Shown: piece by piece, positions 41,340-51,646 of the stretch
Layout: each line of letters starts with the position of its first letter
Numbering within the stretch: position 1 is the first letter of the stretch
Source: Propionicicella superfundia DSM 22317
Lineage (GTDB): Bacteria; Actinomycetota; Actinomycetes; Propionibacteriales; Propionibacteriaceae
Length of the DNA: 64,000 nucleotides
Direction of reading: 5' to 3'
NCBI RefSeq assembly: GCF_000423465.1
Contig: NZ_KE384022.1
Span: 1 to 64,000 of the forward strand
The notes under the pieces: model-generated
The model's input: the letters and a program-made list of their open reading frames with translations, nothing else
Told to the model about the DNA's origin: nothing
Databases searched by the model: none
Translations under genes and position numbers: made by a program

Positions 41340-41993
41340 ATGGAGCGACACTCGGCCGGGCCGCCCGAACAGGACGGCCTCGCCCATGCCGGCAAGTTGT
41401 TACGGGCCGCCCTGGGCTCGATGGAGCAGGCCGCCGAGACCGGCCGCCACGCGCTCCGGGCCGTCTCGCGTGAGTGTCGGAGGGCAACCGCCCGAGGCGC
41501 CGACGTCGCCCAGATCGCCGTCGCCCTGGGCATCTCGCGAGCGTTCGCAGCCTCGTTGTGCTCAGCCGACTCGACCCAGACGGTGGAGCTTCTCGGGCTC
41601 CAGGCGGACGCCAGACTCCGCTTCCTCGTGGATCTTCAACAGGACCGCTCGCTGGAGGCGGCCGGATACGTGGGCTGCACGTCCGCACCAGGGGCGGATC
41701 TCACTCTGCTGTGGCATCGGCCCGACCGGTCCGCAGTCGCCCGGGTCACGGCGCAGGCCGCCGCCGCGGGAGTGGCCATCGCACACGAGGACTTCCCCGC
41801 CGCTCCGGAGCAACTTGCCGCGACGATCCGTGTCGTCACCACCGAACTCGGCGCCGAGGCGATCCACGGATCCCGCCTGACACCGCGCGGGATCACCATC
41901 CGCACCAGCCCGGACACGGACGCTCGGACGCTGACCGACCTCGACGCGAGGCTCCCCGCGTGGATGGAGCTGGCGCCGGACCGGGAGTCGTGA
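41340..41993 (+). CDS. hypothetical protein with HTH-like N-terminal part
   Basis: A 217-residue soluble protein without a recognised family. Residues ~30-75 are helical and contain RGADVAQIAVALGISRAFAASL, which looks like a helix-turn-helix. The remaining alpha/beta part contains LTLLWHRPDRSAVARV and the closing RLTPRGITIRTSPDTDAR. GAGAGG precedes the ATG, and only 13 bases separate it from the lipase-fusion gene, so the two are probably co-transcribed. A regulatory role is a guess. Confidence 0.5.
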   Translation: MERHSAGPPEQDGLAHAGKLLRAALGSMEQAAETGRHALRAVSRECRRATARGADVAQIAVALGISRAFAASLCSADSTQTVELLGLQADARLRFLVDLQQDRSLEAAGYVGCTSAPGADLTLLWHRPDRSAVARVTAQAAAAGVAIAHEDFPAAPEQLAATIRVVTTELGAEAIHGSRLTPRGITIRTSPDTDARTLTDLDARLPAWMELAPDRES

Positions 41994-42019
41994 TCCCGCA
42001 GGATCCTCGGACACGCGAC

Positions 42020-42048
42020 GCGGCCGGATCCCCAGGGGACCCGGCCGC
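42020..42048. terminator. bidirectional hairpin between convergent genes
   Basis: GCGGCCGG at 42020-42027 pairs perfectly with CCGGCCGC at 42041-42048 around an inner CCCC-A-GGGG. It lies between the stop of the plus-strand hypothetical gene (41993) and the stop of the minus-strand dehydrogenase (42063). No clear T run follows, as is common in high-GC actinobacteria. Confidence 0.65.
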
Positions 42049-42062
42049 GCGAACTGTGGTCG

Positions 42063-43109
42063 TCAGGCCAGCTTCGGCGGCATCACGGCTGCGGAGATGA
42101 TGTCGAGCGGCGGCTGCTCGCCCGAGATCACGCGCAGCACCGCCTGCAACAACGGCAGCTTTGCGGGCAGTCCGTCACCGAGCTGTTCGACGAGCGTCTT
42201 CGCCAGACCGGCCGCGGGCACGCCCTCGACCGTCTGCTCCGCCGCGACCATCGCGTCCAGCGCGTCGACCGCGGGCTCGCCCCGGCCGATCCGCAACCCG
42301 TAGACCTTGTTGCGGCCGGAGAGCCCGGTCACCTCCAGGTCGCCGACGCCGGCCAGGCCGAACGCCGTCACCGGGTCGGCACCCAGCACCGTGGACAGCA
42401 GGGACATCTCCCGCACGGCCTGGGCGAACGTCGCCGCCTTCAGGTTGTGATGCGGGAAGCCCGTCGCCTCCTCCAGCCCATCGGCAACGCCCAGCGAGAT
42501 CGCGTACACGTTCTTCATCGGGGCGCAGACCTCGACGCCGACCTCGTCGCCCGTCGGCTCGATGCAGTACACATCGGTCGAGATGCGGCGAGCCATGTCC
42601 TCGGCGACGGACCTGTCGAGGGAGCCGTAGATCGTGGCGGTCGGCTTGCCCTCGGCCACCTCGTTGGCCTTGCACGGTCCGGCGACGCCCACGATGGGGG
42701 GCAGAGTCGCGTTGTGCTCGGCGGCGATCCGCCGGATGGCCTGCGGCAGGAGTTCGATCCTTCCCTGGTCGTCGGGGCAGAACCCCTTCGACGTGACGAG
42801 CAGGACCTTCGCCTGCGAGATCCCCTGCAGGGCCAGCTCGGTGACCTTCGGCACGCCTTGGGACGCGACCGACAAGAACACCGCGTCGACCCCGTCGAGG
42901 GCCTCCTCCAACTGCCCGGAACGGTAGAGCAGGGTGCCCTTCGCCAGCGGAACGTTGGTCCGCGGATGAGGCAGGCCCTGCTCGCATGCGTCGAGGAGGT
43001 GGTCATCGAGCCACGTGCCCCACAGCCGGGTCTCCCACCCGGCCGCGACAAGCGGCGTGCACAGGGCCGAGCCCATGGCGCCCGCACCGAGTACGACGAT
43101 CTTCGGCAT
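42063..43109 (-). CDS. glycerol-3-phosphate-dehydrogenase-like protein of a sugar/polyol cluster
   Basis: A 348-residue NAD(P)-dependent dehydrogenase with the GAGAMGSAL Rossmann motif at residues 8-16 and the GpsA-like helical C-terminal domain containing PMKNVYAISLGVADG and GLAGVGDLEVT. The lysine in the PMKN segment corresponds to the GpsA catalytic lysine. True GpsA makes glycerol-3-phosphate for lipids. This copy is the last gene of a kinase-dehydrogenase-aldolase cluster, so it more likely oxidises or reduces a phosphorylated sugar, or DHAP released by the aldolase. The start is backed by GGGAAGGGAAG. Confidence 0.8.
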   Translation of the reverse strand: MPKIVVLGAGAMGSALCTPLVAAGWETRLWGTWLDDHLLDACEQGLPHPRTNVPLAKGTLLYRSGQLEEALDGVDAVFLSVASQGVPKVTELALQGISQAKVLLVTSKGFCPDDQGRIELLPQAIRRIAAEHNATLPPIVGVAGPCKANEVAEGKPTATIYGSLDRSVAEDMARRISTDVYCIEPTGDEVGVEVCAPMKNVYAISLGVADGLEEATGFPHHNLKAATFAQAVREMSLLSTVLGADPVTAFGLAGVGDLEVTGLSGRNKVYGLRIGRGEPAVDALDAMVAAEQTVEGVPAAGLAKTLVEQLGDGLPAKLPLLQAVLRVISGEQPPLDIISAAVMPPKLA

Positions 43110-43142
43110 ATCTTCCCTTCCCGTTGGCTGGTTGGACGTGCG

Positions 43143-43787
43143 CTACTTGGTGGGCTGCTGGCCGTAGCCCTTGATGAGCGAGCCTGCCTCGGCCATGAGC
43201 TCGTCGGACAGGATCTTCACCGGCAGCCCGGTCGCCATGACGCGCAACTGGATCTCGCAGATGTATTCCAGGTACGGCAGCAGGCTCAGTGCCTTGGGCA
43301 GGTTCGGGCCGATGGTGATGGCGCCGTGGTTGCTCATCAGCGCACCCTGGCGGTCCTTGAGAGCCTCGGACACGTTGATCGCCAACTGGTCGGTGCCGAA
43401 CGTCGCGTACGGAGCGACCCGGATCGCGCCGCCGAACATCGACGAGTAGTAGTGGGACGTCGGGATCTCGTCCACGATCAGACCGAGCGCGGTCGACGCC
43501 GGAGCGTGGTTGTGCGTGATCGCTCCGGCATCCGTCGCGGCGTACACCGACAGGTGCAGGGGCAACTCGCTGGACGGCTTCAGCGCGCCCTCGACGAGGT
43601 TGCCCGACAGGTCGGTCACGACGACGTCCTCGGCCCGCATGACGTCGTACTCGACGCCGCTGGGCGAGATCGCGACATGGTCGCCCACCCGGACCGAGAC
43701 GTTGCCCGCGGTGCCGACGACGAGGTTCAGCCGCTGCATCGTCAGGCAGGTCTCGACGATCTGCTGACGCTCCTTCTCCAACAACAT
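43143..43787 (-). CDS. class II aldolase/adducin-family protein
   Basis: A 214-residue class II (zinc) aldolase of the FucA/AraD type. Features are GTAGNVSVRVGDHVAISPSG (phosphate loop), SSELPLHLSVY with the catalytic glutamate, ITHNHAPASTALG with the two zinc histidines, and SNHGAITIGPN with the third. It should cleave or epimerise a 1-phospho-ketose. The ATG at 43787 opens the conserved MLLEKERQQIVETC; a far longer frame runs through the upstream gene and is false. It lies 62 bases after the dehydrogenase and 33 before the G3P-dehydrogenase-like gene. Confidence 0.9.
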   Translation of the reverse strand: MLLEKERQQIVETCLTMQRLNLVVGTAGNVSVRVGDHVAISPSGVEYDVMRAEDVVVTDLSGNLVEGALKPSSELPLHLSVYAATDAGAITHNHAPASTALGLIVDEIPTSHYYSSMFGGAIRVAPYATFGTDQLAINVSEALKDRQGALMSNHGAITIGPNLPKALSLLPYLEYICEIQLRVMATGLPVKILSDELMAEAGSLIKGYGQQPTK

Positions 43788-43849
43788 TGGCGCTTCTTCT
43801 CCTAGGTTCTCTTCGTTGTCCTGCTGATCGTCCGGGCGCGGTGCGCCCG

Positions 43850-44887
43850 TCACGGCTTCAGGATGTACTTGCTGCCGATGCCCTTGGACATGTCCTCCAG
43901 GCTCTCCACCAGGGCCTCCAGCGGGCGCACCTCCGTGCACAGCGTCATGCCGTCGAACTGCCCGCTCGACAGGAGCTTGACGGCGATCTGCACGTAGCGC
44001 GGGGCGTGGTGGTACACCCCGACCATCTTGTACTCCTTGTAATGCATCGCGACGGCGTCGACGCTGAAGGTCGAGCCCGCCTTCGGGCCGCCGAACATGA
44101 CGGCCGTGCCGCCGGGACGCAGGCACTGCCAGGTCTGCTCCCACACCTCCGGCAGGCCGACGGCCTCGATCGCGACGTCGGCGCCCCGCCCGAACGGGGT
44201 CACCTCCCGGATCGCCGCGGCGCACTCGGCCGGGGTCTCCAACCCGGTCAGGTTCACAGTCGCGATGGCACCTGCCTGCTCGGCCTGCGCAAGACGTCCC
44301 GCGGACCGATCCGCCGAGATCACCGTCGCACCGCGCAACTGTGCGAGCCGGACATACATCTGGCCGATGGGACCGGCGCCGTTGACGACGACGGTGTCCC
44401 CGAGCTTGATCCCGCTCATGGCCATGCCGTGGACGACGGTCGACAGCGGCTCCAGCGGGGCGGCCGCCTCGAACGGCAGCGTGTCGGGGATCTGGTAGGT
44501 GTTCCGCGCGACGATGTTGGCCGGGATGACGATCTGCTCGGCGAAACCCCCGTTGAGGTACGAGAGGTTCTCGCAGAGCGACTCCTCGCCGATCGTGCAC
44601 GCCCAGCAACTGCCGCACGGACAGGTGTTGGCGGCGACCACGCGGTCGCCGACCTTGAACTTCGTCACGCCCTCCCCGACCTCGGACACGTAGCCGGAGA
44701 ACTCGTGACCGAAGCGTGCCGGCAGCGTCGGGAAGAGCGTCGGGTGACCACGCCGGTAGCTCTTCAGGTCGGTGCCGCACGTTGCGGCGGCATGGATCTC
44801 GACGGCGACCTCTCCGGGACCCGCCTTCTCGGGCTCGATGTCCTCGAGACGGAGGTCCCCAGGACCGTAGAACATGTACGCACGCAT
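43850..44887 (-). CDS. zinc-dependent medium-chain alcohol/polyol dehydrogenase
   Basis: A 345-residue MDR enzyme. Catalytic zinc ligands are at CGTDLKS (Cys ~37) and GHEFSG (His ~60). The structural zinc lobe is CPCGSCWACTIGEESLC (~89-105), and the NAD site is VVNGAGPIGQM. It resembles sorbitol/xylitol/threonine-type dehydrogenases and probably oxidises the polyol or an intermediate upstream of the kinase. It follows the kinase gene with a 76-base gap and has normal length. Confidence 0.88.
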   Translation of the reverse strand: MRAYMFYGPGDLRLEDIEPEKAGPGEVAVEIHAAATCGTDLKSYRRGHPTLFPTLPARFGHEFSGYVSEVGEGVTKFKVGDRVVAANTCPCGSCWACTIGEESLCENLSYLNGGFAEQIVIPANIVARNTYQIPDTLPFEAAAPLEPLSTVVHGMAMSGIKLGDTVVVNGAGPIGQMYVRLAQLRGATVISADRSAGRLAQAEQAGAIATVNLTGLETPAECAAAIREVTPFGRGADVAIEAVGLPEVWEQTWQCLRPGGTAVMFGGPKAGSTFSVDAVAMHYKEYKMVGVYHHAPRYVQIAVKLLSSGQFDGMTLCTEVRPLEALVESLEDMSKGIGSKYILKP

Positions 44888-44963
44888 CGTGCGGCACCTT
44901 CCCTTTCAGCTAGTCGGTTTCGTGGAACTCGGTCGGATCGGCTCTCCGGCGCCCGCCCGCACC

Positions 44964-46487
44964 TCAGTCGGGGTGACGCTGCATGAACTCGTGGATCTCC
45001 GAGGTGACACCCTGCAGGGCGGGGTAGATCTTCCCCTGGATGTCGGCGATCTCGCCGTAGAGCTCGTACTTCTCCTCGTCGGGCTCGGTCGTGTCGCCGA
45101 ACTTCGCCATCGCCTTGGCGTACGTCGCGATGTCAGGGGCGCCGTGGACGCCCGTGATCGACATCGCCGCGACCGCCGCGCCGAGCGCCGAGATCTCGTC
45201 CTCGGTGCACGCGGTGATCGGCACACCCATGGCGTCGGTCATGATCTGACGCCACAGCGGGCTGCGGGTGCCGCCGCCCATGGCGCGGATCTGGGTGATC
45301 TTGTTGCCCGTGTCCCCTTCGAGCCCCTCCAGACCGCGACGCATCTCGATGCCGATGGCCTCGAGGATGGAGCGGTACATGTGGGCCCGGCCGTGGATCC
45401 CGCGCCAGCCGACGACGGCGCCGCGGGCGATCGGATCCCAGTGCGGCGTCTGGACGGCGTTCCAGTACGGCATCGTGATCAGGCCGAGGCACCCCGCCGG
45501 AACGGCGCTCGCGTCCGCCTCCAGCTTCGGATCCGGCCGCGCGCCGAGCCGCGGATCGCCCAGCTCCTCGCGGAACCAGGTGGCCAGGTAGGCCCCCGAG
45601 CTGAGCAGCAGTTCGAAGTCGTACCAGTCCGGAATGCCCGCGGCCAGCGTCCGGTACGCCTTGCCGTAGGCGTAGTTCGGACCGTGCACGCCCGCGACCA
45701 CAGCGGTGCCCAGGTTCAGGTACATCGTGTCGGCGTCGACGGCGGCGGCACCCACGCCGGCGGCCTGCCCGTCACCCATCCCGGCGACGAGGACGATCTC
45801 CTGCGACAGGCCCCAGGCCCGCGTGATCTCGCGGGAGATCGGGCCGATGATCTCGCCGGGCTTCTTCAGGTCGCTCATCTGCTCGCGGGTCACGCCCGCG
45901 ATGTCGAGGAGCTTGGGATCGTAGTCCTGCTTCGCGATGTCGAACAGGCCCAGCGAGTCGGCACACGCGACGGACGAGACCCACTGCCCGGTCAGCTTGT
46001 AGACGACGTAGCCGTGGACGTCCACGACCTTGTACGCCTTCTCCAACGTGCCCGGCTGGTTCTCCTTGACCCACGCCATCTTGTACAGCGCGGGCGTGAT
46101 GTCGGCGGGCTTGCCGGACAGCGCGTGGATCTCGGGCGACCCGTAGCGCAGGATCTGGTCGGCGGCGCGCCCATCCATCCAGAGGATGCCGTCGCGCAGA
46201 GGGTTGCCGTCACGGTCGAAGGGGGCGAACGTCTCGCGCTGATGCGTGACGCCCATGGCGACGATGCGGTCCCGCTGCGCCGGGCTGAGCACCGACAGCG
46301 CTTGGCTGATGGCGTTGTTCGTGGTCGACCACCACTGCAGCGGATCGTGCTCGTAGAAGCTTGTCTGCGGGTTCTTGAGGGTGATTTCTTCCTTGCCCTG
46401 CGCCAGCACCGTGCCTGATGCGTCAACGATGATCGCTTTGGTGGAGGTGGTGGACGTGTCGATGGCAATGACCAGCGGATCGTTCAT
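44964..46487 (-). CDS. FGGY-family carbohydrate kinase
   Basis: A 507-residue kinase with the two-domain actin-like fold. The N-terminal phosphate loop is IAIDTSTTSTKAIIVD, then THQRETFAPFD and GILWMDGRA (substrate/catalytic region). The C-terminal adenosine motif is IRAMGGGTRSPLWRQI. It resembles xylulo-/erythritol-/gluconokinases but the exact sugar cannot be read from sequence. As first gene of the cluster it would phosphorylate the sugar or polyol used by the downstream dehydrogenase and aldolase. No transporter or regulator gene is adjacent. Confidence 0.88.
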   Translation of the reverse strand: MNDPLVIAIDTSTTSTKAIIVDASGTVLAQGKEEITLKNPQTSFYEHDPLQWWSTTNNAISQALSVLSPAQRDRIVAMGVTHQRETFAPFDRDGNPLRDGILWMDGRAADQILRYGSPEIHALSGKPADITPALYKMAWVKENQPGTLEKAYKVVDVHGYVVYKLTGQWVSSVACADSLGLFDIAKQDYDPKLLDIAGVTREQMSDLKKPGEIIGPISREITRAWGLSQEIVLVAGMGDGQAAGVGAAAVDADTMYLNLGTAVVAGVHGPNYAYGKAYRTLAAGIPDWYDFELLLSSGAYLATWFREELGDPRLGARPDPKLEADASAVPAGCLGLITMPYWNAVQTPHWDPIARGAVVGWRGIHGRAHMYRSILEAIGIEMRRGLEGLEGDTGNKITQIRAMGGGTRSPLWRQIMTDAMGVPITACTEDEISALGAAVAAMSITGVHGAPDIATYAKAMAKFGDTTEPDEEKYELYGEIADIQGKIYPALQGVTSEIHEFMQRHPD

Positions 46488-46700
46488 GAATCCTCACAGT
46501 CTCGGCTCGACAACGAGCCGTTCACGGGCGTCGCTCGGCCTTCTGCCGAGCCGTCGGATCATCGGCGACCCGACTGAACCACAGTAGCCGCTCCCCTCGT
46601 CCGCACACCTGCGGAGCCGGAGAACGCTCAGACGCTGCTTTGCCTGCGTCTCCTCCGTTGGCGGGGACGCCTCCGGCGACCTACGAACCGGGCCCGAGGA

Positions 46701-47564
46701 TCACAGCCGGCACGAGGCCAGCCGGGTGACGACGATCGCCTCGGCGTCCACGGTGAGGAGCTCGTCCATGACGGCGTGGATCTTCTTCGCCGGCACCATC
46801 GCCCGGACGGCGACCTCGGTCTCGTTCTCGACCGGCGACACGGTGGGCGAGGCCAGCCCGGGGGTGATCCGGGACGCCTCGGCCAGCCGCACCTTCGGCA
46901 CGACGTAGTCGATCATGAGGTAGTCCCGGGCGACGAGCACCCCCGACAGGCGACGCGAGAGCTGCCCCAGAGCGGGCGTCTCCGGCGTCCCGGCGCGACG
47001 GATGAGGATCGCCTCGGACTGCAGCAGCGGCTCGCCGAACACCGTCAGCCCCGCGGCACGCAGCGTCGTGCCGGTCTCCACGACGTCTGCGATGAAATCC
47101 GCGACGCCGAGCCTGATCGAGCTCTCCACCGCGCCGTCGAGGCGGATCAGCCGGGCGGAGATGCCGCGCGTCGCCAGGTACTGCTCCACCAGGCCCGGGT
47201 AGGAGGTCGCGATCCGGTGACCCTCCAGGTCGGCCGTCTCGTACTCGCGGCCGGACGGGCCGGCGAAGCGGAACCGGGTGCCGCCGAATCCGAGCGCCAT
47301 GATCTCCTCGGCGTTGGCTCCCGAGTCGAGCAGCATGTCCCGGCCCGTGATGCCGAGATCGAGCGTCCCCTCGCCCACGTAGAGGGCGATGTCGCGCGGG
47401 CGCAGATAGTAGAACTCGACCGAGTGCTCCTCGTCGACCAGCACGAGTTCCTTGTTGTCGTGCCGCTGCCGGTAGCCGGCATCGCGGAGCATCTGGGTCG
47501 CCGCCTCGGAGAGCGATCCCTTGTTGGGCACGGCGATCTTCAACGGTTCGAGCTGGTTCGTCAC
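46701..47564 (-). CDS. hisG: ATP phosphoribosyltransferase (long form)
   Basis: A 287-residue HisG of the long, self-regulated type. It has KIAVPNKGSLSEAA at the start, DLGITGRDML, the PRPP-binding ADFIADVVETGTTLRAAGL, and a C-terminal ACT-like histidine-binding domain (about residues 215-287, MVPAKKIHAVMDELLTV). It catalyses the first step of histidine synthesis. The GTG at 47564 is preferred over the TTG three codons upstream because TACATT lies seven bases before it. This implies a leaderless promoter in the 21-base gap after hisE, in addition to transcription from hisE. Confidence 0.93.
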   Translation of the reverse strand: MTNQLEPLKIAVPNKGSLSEAATQMLRDAGYRQRHDNKELVLVDEEHSVEFYYLRPRDIALYVGEGTLDLGITGRDMLLDSGANAEEIMALGFGGTRFRFAGPSGREYETADLEGHRIATSYPGLVEQYLATRGISARLIRLDGAVESSIRLGVADFIADVVETGTTLRAAGLTVFGEPLLQSEAILIRRAGTPETPALGQLSRRLSGVLVARDYLMIDYVVPKVRLAEASRITPGLASPTVSPVENETEVAVRAMVPAKKIHAVMDELLTVDAEAIVVTRLASCRL

Positions 47565-47571
47565 GCCGGTC

Positions 47572-47577
47572 AATGTA
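47572..47577 (-). promoter_or_regulatory. leaderless -10 box (TACATT) before hisG
   Basis: TACATT on the minus strand, then seven bases to the GTG of hisG, in the short hisE-hisG gap. It matches the geometry of six other starts in the window. Confidence 0.4.
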
Positions 47578-47585
47578 GCCGAGGT

Positions 47586-47852
47586 CTACAGATACTCGTA
47601 CACGTCGGACAGATCCATGCCCAGCGCGACCATCATGACCTGTGCGTGGTACAGAAGCTGGCTGATCTCCTCGGCCGCCTCGGCGCGCGACTGGTACTCG
47701 GCCGCCATCCACGCCTCGGCGGCCTCCTCGACGAGCTTCTTGCCGATGAAGTGGACGCCTTCGTCGAGTTCGGCGACCGTGCCGGATCCGTCCGGGCGGG
47801 TCGCCGCCTTCTCCTGCAGTTCGGCGAAAAGCTCCTCAAACGTCTTGCTCAC
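47586..47852 (-). CDS. hisE: phosphoribosyl-ATP diphosphatase
   Basis: An 88-residue MazG-like HisE. It contains the [25 protein letters not shown] helix pair with the E-E-x-x-E metal-binding motif (KLVEEAAE) and [17 protein letters not shown], including the conserved D-L-x-Y-H-like segment (here QLLYH). It hydrolyses PR-ATP to PR-AMP in histidine synthesis. It starts at GTG behind GAGGAGAGGA and lies directly upstream of hisG, as in other actinobacteria. Confidence 0.95.
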   Translation of the reverse strand: MSKTFEELFAELQEKAATRPDGSGTVAELDEGVHFIGKKLVEEAAEAWMAAEYQSRAEAAEEISQLLYHAQVMMVALGMDLSDVYEYL

Positions 47853-47881
47853 GTCGTCCTCTCCTCAAGCGGGGCGCGGTC

Positions 47882-49135
<1,254 letters not shown>

Positions 49136-49427
49136 GCGCCGAAACCTACCAACCGGATCCGCGCCTCACCGGCCGGGTCCACGCCGTCCCGGGCGGAGGG
49201 GACGGGTACCCGCCTCGACGCGTCCCGGGTGATGTCGCCATGACGAGGTACGGATCCCGATACCCGCTCGGGCCGGGTCGGCGGACGTGGATGCCGAATG
49301 CGGCGTTCGGCACCGAATGGACGGCGTGTCGGCGGCCCATCCCGTTGGAAAAGCCGTAGCGACGCTGCAATACGCAGCACGTGCCCGATTTTGGGCAGAT
49401 TCTTGGCATTCGCCCCAGGGGCGGGCC
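49136..49427. other. intergenic region between divergent mshC and the 90-aa gene
   Basis: About 290 bases holding the divergent promoters. No ORF, repeat or clear -10/-35 pair stands out; a plus-strand frame starting at 49287 runs into the downstream gene but lacks a ribosome site. Confidence 0.3.
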
Positions 49428-49700
49428 ATGATCGAGGACGTGAATCACCCGGAGCTCGTCTCGCGCGTCGCTGCAACGACGGGCCTGACACCCCGCGAGG
49501 CGGCTCGAGTCGTCGACGACGTGCTCGCCTACCTCGGGGAGACCGTCGAGGAGTACGTCCGGCGCCGCCACAGCGCCCTGCAGAACCGGGGGATGCACAA
49601 CACCGAGATCTTCCCCGCGCTCCAACGCGAGATCCGCGCGGGACGGTTCCGGGCACCCGAGCTCAGCGAGCGGCAGTTGCGCCGCCTCGTCTACGGCTGA
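49428..49700 (+). CDS. conserved small actinobacterial protein upstream of glmS
   Basis: A 90-residue, all-helical basic protein. The N-terminal half (LVSRVAATTGLTPREAARVVDDVLAY) resembles an HU-like or UBA-like helical start. The C-terminal half ends FRAPELSERQLRRLVYG, a motif I have seen in short actinobacterial hypotheticals. No function is known. The ATG at 49428 is the first one that excludes the unsupported upstream extension. It lies 51 bases before glmS and may be co-transcribed with it. Confidence 0.6.
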   Translation: MIEDVNHPELVSRVAATTGLTPREAARVVDDVLAYLGETVEEYVRRRHSALQNRGMHNTEIFPALQREIRAGRFRAPELSERQLRRLVYG

Positions 49701-49751
49701 CCGGCGGGCCCCTGAAGGACACCGGCCACACGACCAGACAGGAGTCACCAG

Positions 49752-51572
49752 ATGTGCGGAATCGTCGCCTACGTCGGAGGACAGCAGGCCGCGCCGCTTC
49801 TCGTCGAGGGCCTCGGCAGGCTCGAATACCGCGGCTACGACTCGACCGGGCTGGCCGTCCTCACGCCCAGCGCCGCGCCGAAGGTCGTCCGCACGGTCGG
49901 CAGGGTCCGCGACCTGAAGGAGGCCCTCCCGAAGCGGTTCGCGGGGACGATCGGCATCGGGCACACCCGCTGGGCCACCCACGGCCCCGCCACCTACGCC
50001 AACACCCATCCCCACGCCAGCGCGTCCGGCCGCATCCTCGTCGTCCACAACGGGATCCTCGACAACGCCGCAGCACTGCGGCAGCGACTCGCCGACGACG
50101 GCGTGTCGCTCGCCTCCGACACCGACACCGAGGCTCTCGCCCACCTCATCGAGCGGGCCGACGGCGACACCCTGGAGAAGAAGGTGCTCGCCGCGCTCCA
50201 CCAGGTCACCGGCACCTACGCGATCGCCGTGCTCAGCGCCGACCATCCCGACCGGGTCATCGTCGCCCGCAACGGCTCGCCGCTCGTCCTCGGCGTCGGC
50301 CAGCGGGAGATGTTCGCCGCCAGCGACGTGGGTGCGCTGGTCCGGCACACCAGCCAGATCGTCCACCTCGAGGACGGCGAGGTCGCCACCGTCACCGCCG
50401 ACGGGTTCCTGACCTTCACCCTGGACGCCGCGACCGTGTCCAAGTCACCCGAGACCATCGATCTGAGCCCCGACGAGCTCGAGATCGGCGGCCACAGCCA
50501 CTTCATGCACAAGGAGATCTGGGAGCAGCCCGAGACCCTCGAACGGATGCTCATCGGCCGTCTCGACGAGCGGTTCGCCACGGCCCGCCTCGACGGACTG
50601 CGGCTGGAGCCGCGCGAGCTGCGTGCATTCACCAGGGTGAAGATCCTCGGCTGCGGGTCGGCGTACTACGTCGGCCAGGTCGGCGCGTCCATGATCGAGG
50701 ACCTCGCCCGCATCCCCGCCGACGCCGAGGCCGCATCCGAGTTCCGCTACCGCAACCCGATCGTCGAACCGGACACGCTCTACGTCGCCGTCAGCCAATC
50801 CGGCGAGACCGCCGACACGCTCTTCGCCGTCCGCGAGATCCAGCGCAAAGGCGGCCGGGTCATCGGGCTGATCAACGTCGTGGGATCGTCCATCGCCCGC
50901 GCCTGCGACGGTGGCGTGTATCTGCACGCCGGGCCCGAGATCGCCGTCGCCTCCACGAAGGCGCTCACCCACATGGGCGTCGGGTTCGCGCTGCTGGCGC
51001 TCATGCTGGGACGGGTCCACGACCTTTCGTACGCCGACGGCGCGCGGATCCTGGCCGGTCTGAGGCGGCTGCCCGGCCAGATCTCCGAGATCCTCGCCGA
51101 GGAGCAGGCCTACGCGCTGGCCGCCCGGCGGCTGGCACGGGCGTCCAGCATGTTCTTCCTCGGCCGGGTGCGTGGCTACCCCGTCGCCCGCGAAGGCGCC
51201 CAGAAGCTGAAGGAGGTGTCGTACCTGCACGCCGAGGCGTACCAGTCGAGCGAACTCAAGCACGGCCCCCTCGCCCTCATCAGCGAAGACCTTCCGAGTG
51301 TCGCGGTCATCCCCGACGACGACCTGCTCGACCGAAACCTCGGCACCGTCCACGAGATCCAGGCCCGCCGCGGGCCGATCCTCGCCGTGACGCACCCGGG
51401 CGTCGAACTGCCCGGGTCCGTGGAAGCCCTGGTCGTGCCGAAGAACGAGCCGGAACTGGATCCGATCCTGCTGACCATTCCGCTGCAACTGCTCGCCTAT
51501 CACGCAGCGCTGGCGCTGGGGCACGACATCGACCGTCCCCGCAACCTCGCCAAGTCCGTCACCGTCGAGTGA
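49752..51572 (+). CDS. glmS: glutamine-fructose-6-phosphate aminotransferase
   Basis: A 606-residue GlmS of normal length. The N-terminal glutaminase begins MCGIVAYVG with the nucleophile Cys2, followed by GYDSTGLAV and HTRWATHG. Two SIS isomerase domains follow (KILGCGSAYYVGQVG, AVSQSGETADTL), ending DRPRNLAKSVTVE as expected. It makes glucosamine-6-phosphate for peptidoglycan and for mycothiol precursors. AGGAG lies seven bases before the ATG. No glmS ribozyme core was recognised in the 51-base leader. Confidence 0.98.
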   Translation: MCGIVAYVGGQQAAPLLVEGLGRLEYRGYDSTGLAVLTPSAAPKVVRTVGRVRDLKEALPKRFAGTIGIGHTRWATHGPATYANTHPHASASGRILVVHNGILDNAAALRQRLADDGVSLASDTDTEALAHLIERADGDTLEKKVLAALHQVTGTYAIAVLSADHPDRVIVARNGSPLVLGVGQREMFAASDVGALVRHTSQIVHLEDGEVATVTADGFLTFTLDAATVSKSPETIDLSPDELEIGGHSHFMHKEIWEQPETLERMLIGRLDERFATARLDGLRLEPRELRAFTRVKILGCGSAYYVGQVGASMIEDLARIPADAEAASEFRYRNPIVEPDTLYVAVSQSGETADTLFAVREIQRKGGRVIGLINVVGSSIARACDGGVYLHAGPEIAVASTKALTHMGVGFALLALMLGRVHDLSYADGARILAGLRRLPGQISEILAEEQAYALAARRLARASSMFFLGRVRGYPVAREGAQKLKEVSYLHAEAYQSSELKHGPLALISEDLPSVAVIPDDDLLDRNLGTVHEIQARRGPILAVTHPGVELPGSVEALVVPKNEPELDPILLTIPLQLLAYHAALALGHDIDRPRNLAKSVTVE

Positions 51573-51646
51573 CGTCGCCGTCGAGCGCGCCCGCATCGCC
51601 GAGACCGCAACGCCGCCACTGACCGGGGAGCCGCCGCCGAGGCCGC

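Noticed and set aside
39503-41533. A 676-codon minus-strand frame opposite the lipase fusion
   Set aside because: Low-complexity shadow frame; the plus strand has a clear GHSQGGG hydrolase.
49701-49751. Possible glmS ribozyme in front of glmS
   Set aside because: Only 51 bases are available and no conserved ribozyme core is visible.
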